Origin: Streptomyces sp. WZ.A104
GTDB lineage: Bacteria; Actinomycetota; Actinomycetes; Streptomycetales; Streptomycetaceae
Length of the DNA: 64,000 nt
Reading direction: 5' to 3'
Assembly: GCF_002382885.1 (NCBI RefSeq)
Contig: NZ_NWVL01000007.1
Span: 103,687 to 167,686, forward strand
Made by a program: the position numbers and the translations under genes. Under the pieces are notes generated by a model. The model was given only the letters and a program-made list of their open reading frames with translations. It ran no database searches and was not told the origin of the DNA. Shown here in pieces: positions 1 to 7,871 of the stretch. Numbering within the stretch: position 1 is the first letter of the stretch; each line of letters begins with the position of its first letter.

Positions 1-18
1 GCTGTGGTGTGGGCGCGC

Positions 19-1807
19 TCATGCCGACAGTCCAAGATCGTCCTGGCCGATGCTCTTCGCGAGGGCACGCTCGGTGATGGCCTTCGTGGCGCGAGCGGAA
101 GCCGGGCCGACCACCTTGGCGGAGGGCTCCTTGTACCAGGGCTTGAGGTTGAGCATGGCGACGCGGATGCCGGTGGCCAGCAGCAGCACCTTGCCCTTGG
201 GCAGGGCGCGGATGGCGTCCGGCGGAAGGATCCGTTCCGTGCGCATGCTCACCGAGGTGGACTTGCCGCCCTCGCTGGTCGACACCGAGGTGGTCTGGAC
301 GTCGTGGTCGCCGACCTGACGGCTGAGCCGGTCGGCGAAGTCCGCGTCGTCGATGCCAGATCCGATGATTTTGATGGTGGCGGCGGAGTACAGGGCGTCC
401 ATACCGGCCTCGCCCCAGCACCGCTGGCCCTGACGGTAGGACTGCAGGATCGTCATCGGGATGACGCCTCGGCTGCCCAGGTGGCTGTAGAGATCAGGGA
501 GGTCCGAGATGCGGCAGACGTTCGCTGCCTCGTCGAGGACGCACAGGGCGGGCGGGTCGAGTCGCCCGCCGGAGCGCTCGGCGACGATCACGGCCGCGCG
601 CATCACGGCGTCGGCCGCTGCCGCGATGATCGCGGACGCGCTGCCGCCTCCGTCCTTGCTCAGCAGGTACAAGGTGTCGCGGGACGTGGCGAAGGCGAAC
701 GGCTGGAACTCGGGAAGGTCGTCGTTGGGGGTGACCCAGGCGGCGACGTCCGGGTCGAGCAGGCAGCTCGCGTACTGCCTCGCGGTCTCGTAGATGCCGT
801 CGCGCGTTTCGGTCGCGCCGGAGACGGTGCCCTGGAGCTGGGCGGCGACCGCATGGTGGCCGGCGTCGGTGAGCAGGTCCACCGGGGTGCGGTCGGCCGG
901 CATCGCGAGCCAGGCCAGGACGTCGGTGATCGGCCGCCGGTGGGACGCGGCGGCGAGGAAGAGGGCACCGAGGGTGTTGCTCGCGGCGGTGGACCAGAAG
1001 TCGGAGCCGCTGGACTCGTCCACGCTCGCGGTCACGAAGTGCCCCGCCAACCTCTTCGCCCCGGCGAGATCGCGGGCGTCAGCGAGGATGTCCCACCACA
1101 TCTCGCGCGGGTGGTGGGCGATCTGCTGCGGATCGAGGGTCCAGATCGTTCCGACCTCGGCACGGGCGTCCACCGTGGTGGTGAAGGCGTCGTTCGCGGC
1201 TTTGTTACTGGTGAGCAGGACCGGGCCCGGTGCCGAGAGGATCGCGGGGATCGCCAGCCCGGACGTCTTGCCGGAACGCGGGGCCATGATCGCGACGATC
1301 ACGTCCTCCCAGGACGCGCGGACCTCCGCACGGCCGAGATCGAGGGTGCCGAGCAGGATGCCGCGGTCAGCGGGCAGGACCTCTTTTACTCTCCCGGCCG
1401 CCCAGGCTCGGGCGCAGGCTCTTCGCCTTGGCGACGATCTCCTTGTCCAGCAGCGGCGCCAGGTCCGCCTTGCGGGCGAGGCCGGATTTGGACCCGGCAC
1501 GCCACCGCATCCACAGCACGGCAGCGGTGACGACCAGGGCAACGGTGAACAGGGCGGGGACGACGCGGGCGCCGACCATCAGCATGCTGGTGCTCAGGGC
1601 CGGCCACAGCACCTCCGGGTGCAGCAGCGCGTCCGTTATGCGGAAGGGGGCCCATGTCCCGCTCCCGACGAAGGTGTTGGTGAGATTTCCGGTCAGCCAG
1701 GCCAGGGAGCCGAAGGCCATGGCGGCGCCGAGGATGCCGAACAGGAGGTAGAGGAGCGCGTCCGACCCGGTGGTGGTCGAGGGCGCGCTGGTGCGCGGGG
1801 AAGGCAC
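19..1807 (-). pseudogene. VirD4/TraG-like conjugative coupling protein, apparent frameshift
   Basis: This gene encodes the ATPase that would bring DNA to the conjugation channel. The N-terminal piece starts at a GTG at 1807, behind an AAGGA ribosome site, and carries two or three membrane segments (LLYLLFGILGAAMAFGSLAW and a later VVPALFTVALVVTAAVLWM). It stops at 1367. The C-terminal piece, read in another frame from about 1395 to 19, has a P-loop (APRSGKTS) and a Walker B-like CVLDEAANV. The two pieces overlap near an AAAA run at about 1391 and would join into one protein of about 590 residues. A +1 shift (or -2) is needed. It could be a sequencing or assembly indel, a true mutation or, less likely, programmed frameshifting. 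Without the shift the ATPase would lack its membrane anchor. Confidence 0.75.
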
Positions 1808-1902
1808 GGCGGTTCCTTGGGTGTGCGAGCGGGCAGGGGCGGGGCGCGCTCGGCTCTCGTGCAGATCATGGGGGTACTCCTGGACGTCTGAGGCGGAACG
1901 TT

Positions 1903-2568
1903 TCAGCGGGGTCGGCCGGCAGAACGAGGCGCGGGCGGAGGTGCTGCGGTGGCCGGCGGACTGCCGGTCGACGGCGATGTTCCGGCGCGCGGCGACGAGG
2001 CGCGGGCCGCCCGCTGCCGGTCTGAATCGACGTTCCGGGCAGCGGACGACACAGGAGCAGCCTCGGCACCGAGGACATCGTCGAGCAACTCCCGGCTGCG
2101 CAAGACGTTGACCATCTGGTGGTGCCGGGGGTCCGTGCGCTCTGCGGGACAGGCAGCGAGACCGTCCTCGGCGACTTCCAACTGCTCACGGACGTCCTGG
2201 AGCATTCCGTACGCGGCTGCCAGTCGGGTCCACGTCTCGAAAGTCGGATGGTGATGCGGGTCGTCGAAGTCGAGACGGGCGCGAGTCCAGTCGGCGGCAG
2301 AGGCGACGAGTTCGGTTAGCTCGGGCAGAGCCCCGACCAGTGCGCCGTTGACCTCCTCGATGATGCCCGCCACCTCATCGGGCGAGGCGTCCTCGTGGAG
2401 GCGAGACATCATCCCGCGAACCGAGTACGGATCGGCGGAAGCGCTGGGCAGGCGCCTGACCTGCAGCGGCTTGTCGGAGCCCGGTGCCGCGCTGCGGTGG
2501 GCGAGCCGGATGTTGTGCTGCATGGCCGCACCGACGGCCTCGCCGATGCTGGAGTAGTACTCGGGCAC
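1903..2568 (-). CDS. conjugative-element hypothetical protein, 221 aa
   Basis: I do not recognise a named family. The GTG start at 2568 gives a protein beginning MPEYYSSIGEAVG; the open frame runs further upstream, but that extension is proline/arginine-rich shadow sequence. Residues 1-150 look like a soluble, mostly helical domain. The tail after about 160 is Ala/Pro/Ser-rich and low-complexity. It sits 95 bp upstream of the coupling-protein gene on the same strand and probably belongs to the transfer operon. Function unknown. Confidence 0.65.
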   Translation of the reverse strand: MPEYYSSIGEAVGAAMQHNIRLAHRSAAPGSDKPLQVRRLPSASADPYSVRGMMSRLHEDASPDEVAGIIEEVNGALVGALPELTELVASAADWTRARLDFDDPHHHPTFETWTRLAAAYGMLQDVREQLEVAEDGLAACPAERTDPRHHQMVNVLRSRELLDDVLGAEAAPVSSAARNVDSDRQRAARASSPRAGTSPSTGSPPATAAPPPAPRSAGRPR

Positions 2569-2659
2569 GTTTGCCTCTTCGGGTGAGTGGTCCTTGACGG
2601 GTGAGTCGAGCGGGGGCGCGCGACGTACTGGAGGCCGACGGCGGAGAGGGCGGCCGGGG

Positions 2660-3385
2660 TCACCGTCGGGGGGTTGAGGCGCGTGGTGGGTGACCCGTCG
2701 CAGAGCAAGGCGCCGACGGGGAACTGGACGCCGAGTCGACCTTGGCCTGGTTCGCCGCAGGAGAAGTGGCGAGAGCGGCACCACGGTGATCACGGACGGT
2801 CGGTGCTGGGGAGTAGCTCGTCGAAGCGGCGCCGACTCGGCGTAGCTCGGCCTCGGAGTCGACGAGTTCGGACTGGGCCGAGCTGACGAACTCCGAGGCG
2901 AAGCCGAACCGGTCGGCGAGCGCATACGCGTCCTCGTCCAGGTCGTTGACCTGTTCTCCCGCTGCTTCCAGCGCCTCCCGGACACGCTCCAGCGCACCGT
3001 GCTCGGGGTGAAGGAGGTGGTCGACTGCCCGCTGAAGGCTGGCTCCGTCTTCGGCCGCACGGATCTGGTCCGTGATGCTGAGGAGTTCAGCTCCGGCGGC
3101 GTAGGGCCCCAGCGCATGCACCGGAGGGCTCATCCGGGCCGTGTCGAGGGACGGCGGAAGGGTGACTTCATAGCGAGCAGCTCGAAGCATCTCGGCCGCA
3201 TGGCTGGCAATGGCGACCTGGTCGGCGAGCGGAGTGGTGGTGGGCAGGCGATGGCGTCGGCCGTGCCAGTCGTCGATCTGCTTGAAACTGGCGTGACGGA
3301 GGAGCTGCGCGGAGAGGTCATCAGTAGCGCCCTTGGCAACGACGCTGCCGCTGAACTCGGACGTGATGGTGATCGAGGTAGGCAC
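2660..3385 (-). CDS. conjugative-element hypothetical protein with a W-LP-AGY-type module
   Basis: This is a 241-aa protein of unknown function. Residues about 28-80 (SFKQIDDWHGRRHRLPTTTP, then LRAARYEVTLPPSLD) resemble a module that occurs twice in the protein at 11629-12390. The pattern is a hydrophobic start, an aromatic residue, an LP turn, then a helix ending in R-x-A-x-Y-x-V and an acidic/Leu end. The middle is helical and charged (DLDEDAYALADRFGFASEF). The last 60 residues are Ser/Pro/Ala-rich. It lies in the same minus-strand group as the coupling protein and is probably an accessory protein of the element. Confidence 0.65.
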   Translation of the reverse strand: MPTSITITSEFSGSVVAKGATDDLSAQLLRHASFKQIDDWHGRRHRLPTTTPLADQVAIASHAAEMLRAARYEVTLPPSLDTARMSPPVHALGPYAAGAELLSITDQIRAAEDGASLQRAVDHLLHPEHGALERVREALEAAGEQVNDLDEDAYALADRFGFASEFVSSAQSELVDSEAELRRVGAASTSYSPAPTVRDHRGAALATSPAANQAKVDSASSSPSAPCSATGHPPRASTPRR

Positions 3386-3543
3386 GGAAGCCTCCGGGGC
3401 AGAGGGAGCGAAGGACCCGTTGGAGGTGGGCCACTGGGCAGAGCGTCCGGCAAATCCGGGGTTTGGTCCGGCCGAGAATCGCTGGTAGAGGCCGCACAGT
3501 GGCGGTCAGCCGGGTGCCCCGCCGCAGCAGGGCACCCGGTCGG

Positions 3544-4098
3544 TCAGAAGAAGGGATTCTCTGTCGGCCGGTCGGCCCCGGTGGCGGCTCGGAGCAGTTC
3601 GGTGAGGTCTTCGGGCTCGGACGACCTCTGGTCTATCCACCACCCGGCACGGGTCACCGTACGAGCGTTCTCCTCGATCTCCGCCCACTCCGCTTCGCTG
3701 GTTGTGCCTTCGGTGACCAGCGCGGTGTAGGCATTGGTCAGGATCTGGTGACGACAGCGCACGCCCCAGGGAACGGCCCGCTCGGTCCCCTCCAGGGGAG
3801 GCATCCGGTACTGCTCGGACCAGGCTTCGGACGCCGTCTGCTCCTCGGCGCGCTTCGCTTTGAGCCAGGCAGCCTTGTCCTGCTCGTCGCCCTCGTTCGA
3901 GGCGCGCCAGCAGTCCGTGCACTCCTGCCTGGCGAGCCACTCGGCGAAGCCGGCGCGTCGGTCAGCCGGTCGGTCGGACAAGTCGCGGTCGGCATGGTGA
4001 CCGCAGGTGTGGTCGATAGGCCAGATGGTCTTCACTCCCGGGGAATTGCGTTTGATGCGCGATCCGGAGGAGTCGGTGCTGCTGTTCTGCGGCTTCAA
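3544..4098 (-). CDS. hypothetical protein with CGHH/CTDC cluster, 184 aa
   Basis: A TTG start at 4098 is favoured by an AGGA ribosome site eight bases upstream. Residues about 28-65 contain CGHH and, after a charged spacer, CTDC, a possible zinc site. The remainder is soluble and rich in Glu, Arg and Trp (SEAWSEQYRMP; AGWWIDQRS). I do not know its function. It is the first minus-strand gene left of the plus-strand recombinase island, so the transfer operon appears to be broken just upstream of it. Confidence 0.6.
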   Translation of the reverse strand: MKPQNSSTDSSGSRIKRNSPGVKTIWPIDHTCGHHADRDLSDRPADRRAGFAEWLARQECTDCWRASNEGDEQDKAAWLKAKRAEEQTASEAWSEQYRMPPLEGTERAVPWGVRCRHQILTNAYTALVTEGTTSEAEWAEIEENARTVTRAGWWIDQRSSEPEDLTELLRAATGADRPTENPFF

Positions 4099-4199
4099 GT
4101 TGGATTCCTATTAACGGGGGTGGGGTGGTTGGCCTGCAGCGTTGCGGAGTGTCGTGCAACTGATGCATGATTCGCGCAGCTGACGGGCGGGAGGGTTGG

Positions 4200-7100
4200 G
4201 TGGCTGGGGTCGGTCTGAGCGAGGCGTCCGCGGGGCTGGTGCTGCTGCAGGGCGTGTCTCTGCTGCATCCCGAGGACGCGGTCTTCGACGCGATGCTTGA
4301 GGGATGGGCGCGTCAGCAGAGGGGCGGGCGCCGCCTGCAGCCGGACACGATCGCGGACCGAGAGGGTAAGGTGCGGCGCTTCGCCGAGTTCGCGAACGCC
4401 TACCCATGGCACTGGTCGGCGTCCGATCTGGACGAGTGGACGACGTACCTGATCGGCGAGTTGAAGCGGGCGGAGTCGACGATCCGCGGCTATCAGGGCG
4501 CGATCCGGATGTTCTGCGACTACATCACCTCGCCGCACTACCAGTGGCCGGCCGAATGCGAGACGCGGTTCGGAACGCATCCGGTGCAGGTGTGTCATGA
4601 GTGGAAGTGCGCCACGAAGCGCTGTTTGTCTGGATGGAGGTGGAAGACCCCATCGGTTCGCCGTCGTAGCGGCGAGCTGAAGCTGGAGGCAGCCTGAGCC
4701 GGGGATCGCCGGTGAGGGTGGGAGCAGCCTCGACAAAGTCGCGTCGGTCCGGTACTGCCGGATGGGCCGGGCGCGGTGAGCGAGACGAGAAGGTATACGC
4801 GAGGAACCGGTGTTGTTACGCCTCTTGACGTGGAACCAGCTCAAATCCGGCGGATATGGGCTGGGTGGCGGTGCGCACCCGCTCTCTATGAGCGGGGAAC
4901 TCTTTGCCTGGGTCTTTTCAGTCTGGGGCAGGAGGCCGCGGTGAAGGACTACGGCGTAGTCGCGGCGATACCGCAGGGGCAGAGCCGGGTGCCTAACTCG
5001 TCGACCGGACAGCAGTGAACGTGGGAACCGTCCGTGTACGTTGCCCGGCCCCCTCTCAGCCAGAGGGGCGGGTGTGGGGATAGGTGCGATGCCGACCGAA
5101 GGCGCGGGCGGGACGGAGCCGCCGTAGTACTCCGAGGCCGGGAGAGCCGGCCACTTGGGGAAGGGCGGCAGCATGTCAAGCAGGGAGGGAAAGCAATGTC
5201 CGAAGAAGCGCCGGTGAATACCGGCGCCGTGGTGTGGCCGGATCCTGATTCGGCGGCACTCTCGGTACGGAGGATGCAGACCAAGCTGCATCACTGGGCG
5301 GGGGCTGATGCCTCCCGCCGTTTCAGTGACCTGTACAACCTCGTCTACGATCCGGCGTTCCTGGTGCACGCGTGGGAGCGCGTCGCCTCTAACGCCGGGG
5401 CGCGGACCCCGGGGATTGACCGGGCCACCGTGGTCCGGATTGAGACCTGGGTCGGGGTGGAGGAGTTCCTGGGCCAGATTCGCGATGCACTGAAGTCCGG
5501 CCAGTTCCGGCCGGTAGAAGTGCGGCAGGTGATGATCCCGAAGGGGAACAGCGGGAAGCTCAGAAAGTTGGGCATTCCCACCGTCGCGGATCGCGTGGTT
5601 CAGGCGACTCTGAAAGCGGTGCTCGAACCCATCTTTGAGACGGACTTCAAGCCGTGCTCGTATGGGTTTCGCCCTAACCGGCGTGCGCACGACGCTATTG
5701 CCGAGATCCATTACTGGGCGTCCAGACCGAGGCACTACCAATGGACGCTGGAGGCCGACATCGAAGCCTGTTTCGATGAAATTTCGCATACGGCTCTGAT
5801 GAACCGGCTCCGCGTGAGGATCAACGACAATCGGGTGTGCGCTCTGGTCAAGGCGTTCCTGAAGTCCGGGGTCATGACGGCTTCGGGCGACCGGGAGGAG
5901 ACACTGACGGGCACCCCTCAAGGCGGAATTCTCTCGCCGTTGCTGGCGAACATCGCCCTGTCGGTGCTGGACGAGCATTTCGACCAGCAGTGGCAGCAGG
6001 AGATGGGAACCCAGTGGCAGCGCACCAAACGCAGACGTAACGGCCAAGGGCTGTGGAAGCTCGTCCGCTTCGCGGACGACTTCGTGCTCATGGTGGCAGG
6101 TGAACGCCACCATGCCGAGGCTCTGCGGGAGGAGGTGGCGGCCGTGCTGGCCCCGATGGGGCTGCGGCTGTCGCCGGAGAAGACCCGTGTGGTCCATATC
6201 GACGAGGGCTTCGATTTTCTCGGCTTTCACATCCGCAGGAAGCGGAAGCGGGGAACGCAGAAGCACTTCGTCTACACCATGCCGTCCAAGAAGGCCGTGC
6301 AATCGGTCAAGGACAAGGTGAAGGCGAAGACGTACAGGTCGACCCGCCACATGGAGCTGGATGAGCTGCTCGTCAGCCTCAACCGGCAGCTGCGCGGGTG
6401 GGCGAACTATTTCCGGCACGCGGCGTCGAAGAGCGCGTTCAACGCGATCGACTCCCTGACCTGGGGACGGATCATGCGATGGATCCGCCATAAGTACAGG
6501 CAAGGACGCCATGGACTGGGAATGAACGAGCTGCGCCGTCGCTTCTGCGACCGTGGCTGGAGATTCGCCCACAACGGGGTGGTGTTCACCGGCGCATCCA
6601 GCGTCTCGGTGATCCGTTACCGCTATCGCGGCAACACGATTCCCACCCCGTGGCCCCTGAGACCGGCAGCCCCCTCCAGGGCGGGCTGACCAGTGGGCAA
6701 GGCATGTGGAGCGCCCGATGCATGGAGACATGCACGTCGGGTGCGGGAAGGCGGCCCAGGGAGACGGGCCGGTGGCAACACCGGAACCGCGCCCTGGGCC
6801 GACCTCACTACCGCGGCGCATCTGACCGACTACGAGGGCCGGGCGGAGCGGCGGCCGATGACCCGGGAGGAGATCCAGGCGTTCCTCGATCACGCGGATG
6901 CGCAGGTGGAGCGGGCCATCCGGCGGGGCCGTAAGGGAGCGCTGGCGGCCTATCGGGACGCCACCGTGTTCAAGACCCTCTACGGCTGGGGCACACGCTG
7001 CACGGAGACCTCGCGGCTGGATGTCACCGACTTCTACCGCAACCCCAAAGCGCCTGAGCTGGGCGCGTTCGGTGCGCTGCATGTGCGTTATGGCAAGCGG

Positions 7101-7508
7101 TCGAAGGGCTCGCCGCCGCGGCGGCGCATGACGCTGTCGGTGATGCCATGGGCGGTGGAGGCGGTCGCGGACTACGTGACCAACGTCCGGCCCCGGTATG
7201 CGGCCGCCGGGGCGAACGCGGCGTTGTGGCTGACCGAGCGCGGTGGACGGCTGCGGGCTCGGGAGATCGAGGACCGGTTCGCCGACTACCGTGACGCGCT
7301 GGGGATGGACCGGGACTTGGTGCCGCACTGCCTGCGGCACAGCCACGTCACCCACCAGATCGAGGACGGGGCGGACCCGGCGTTCGTCCAGCGCCAGGTC
7401 GGCCACCGGTACCCGTCGACGACAGCCCTGTACACCGGGGTGAGCGGGGACTTCATGAACACGATGATGCGCAAGGTCTTGGACCGGGCCCTGGGCGGCG
7501 GAGAGTAG
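4200..7508 (+). CDS. tyrosine recombinase/integrase, exons 4200-4606 and 6809-7508, split by a group II intron
   Basis: The gene is in two exons. Exon 1 ends inside an Asn codon (AA) after VCHEW, and exon 2 supplies the T and continues TAAHLTDYEG. Joining them gives one 368-aa frame. The first exon holds the N-terminal SAM-like core-binding domain; the second holds the catalytic domain. Arg199 (WGTRC), a basic KRSKG loop, His309 and Arg312 (PHCLRHSH), the later GHRYPS histidine and Tyr344 (ALYT) complete the catalytic set. GTG 4200 is preferred because of a GGGAGGG site upstream; ATG 4167 is an alternative. The catalytic half is separated from a usable start unless the intron is spliced. The XRE gene starts 12 bp downstream. 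Confidence 0.85.
5196..6689 (+). CDS. ltrA: group II intron-encoded reverse transcriptase/maturase, 497 aa
   Basis: This protein would reverse-transcribe the intron RNA at target DNA and assist splicing. ATG 5196 is chosen because GGGAGGGA lies just upstream; the longer open frame has no such site. The RT domain spans about residues 60-330, with the RT fingers (RQVMIPKGNSGKLRKLGIPT), the TPQGGILSPLLANI motif, and FADD at 292-295 in place of the common YADD. The maturase domain X follows (LRGWANYFRHAASKSAFNAI), with a short basic C-terminus. I see no HNH endonuclease domain, so retrohoming would not use second-strand cleavage by this protein. Confidence 0.92.
   Translation: MSEEAPVNTGAVVWPDPDSAALSVRRMQTKLHHWAGADASRRFSDLYNLVYDPAFLVHAWERVASNAGARTPGIDRATVVRIETWVGVEEFLGQIRDALKSGQFRPVEVRQVMIPKGNSGKLRKLGIPTVADRVVQATLKAVLEPIFETDFKPCSYGFRPNRRAHDAIAEIHYWASRPRHYQWTLEADIEACFDEISHTALMNRLRVRINDNRVCALVKAFLKSGVMTASGDREETLTGTPQGGILSPLLANIALSVLDEHFDQQWQQEMGTQWQRTKRRRNGQGLWKLVRFADDFVLMVAGERHHAEALREEVAAVLAPMGLRLSPEKTRVVHIDEGFDFLGFHIRRKRKRGTQKHFVYTMPSKKAVQSVKDKVKAKTYRSTRHMELDELLVSLNRQLRGWANYFRHAASKSAFNAIDSLTWGRIMRWIRHKYRQGRHGLGMNELRRRFCDRGWRFAHNGVVFTGASSVSVIRYRYRGNTIPTPWPLRPAAPSRAG
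6709..6808 (+). ncRNA. group II intron domains V and VI
   Basis: Domain V starts GAGC at 6709 and forms a hairpin whose tip is GCATG-GAGA-CATGC (a GNRA loop), with CCCGA pairing to TCGGG below a small bulge. Domain VI has a 9-bp perfect stem, GGCCCAGGG (6753-6761) with CCCTGGGCC (6792-6800). A short lower stem leaves A6802 unpaired, seven nucleotides from the 3' end, which is the expected place for the branch-point adenosine. Confidence 0.85.
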
Positions 7509-7520
7509 GGAGAGTCGACG

Positions 7521-7865
7521 ATGACGGCGATGTTGGACTACCGCTGGCACCTGCGGGAGGTCATGGCCGCGCGCGGCATGTTCTCCACCACCGACCTGAA
7601 GCCGCTGCTGGCTGAGCGGGGCATCGAGCTGTCGGCGAGTCAGACCTATCGGCTGGTAGCCGAGCGGCCGGAGAGGCTGAGCCTGAAGGTGCTGATGGCG
7701 CTGCTGGACATCCTGGGCTGCCGGATGGACGAGCTGATCGAACCGGTGCCGGCGGCCGGCAGCATTCGCCGGCGGCGCGCCGCCGGAGACCGCAGCACAG
7801 CCGCCGCGGGCGATGGCGGGGTCGGCGAGTTCCGGCCCAAGCGGGCCAGGATCGTGCCCGAGTAG
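7521..7865 (+). CDS. XRE/Cro-type helix-turn-helix regulator, 114 aa
   Basis: Residues about 8-75 form a Cro/C1-type HTH (LREVMAARGMFSTTDLKPLL, then ASQTYRLVAERPERLSLKVL, then a CRMDELIEP end). The tail is basic and disordered. It begins 12 bp after the recombinase gene and ends 6 bp before the zinc-ribbon gene, so the three are probably one transcript. It may repress or set the level of the recombinase operon, but no operator can be assigned from the sequence alone. Confidence 0.85.
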   Translation: MTAMLDYRWHLREVMAARGMFSTTDLKPLLAERGIELSASQTYRLVAERPERLSLKVLMALLDILGCRMDELIEPVPAAGSIRRRRAAGDRSTAAAGDGGVGEFRPKRARIVPE

Positions 7866-7871
7866 GCCGCG

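Larger units (their letters stand above)
4607..6808 (+). mobile_element. group II intron, complete (2,202 nt), with intron-encoded reverse transcriptase
   Basis: The left boundary is GTGCG at 4607, the canonical 5' end of group II introns. The right end is ...CTCAC, ending in AC at 6808. The element lies in the coding strand of the recombinase gene, and its removal restores that frame exactly. The interior has about 590 nt of structured RNA, then the RT gene, then domains V and VI. The interrupted sequence upstream is TCATGAGTGGAA, which would hold the intron-binding sites. Architecture fits a bacterial group II intron whose ORF lies in domain IV. Both ends are intact and all recognisable parts are present, so I judge it capable of splicing. 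Confidence 0.9.
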
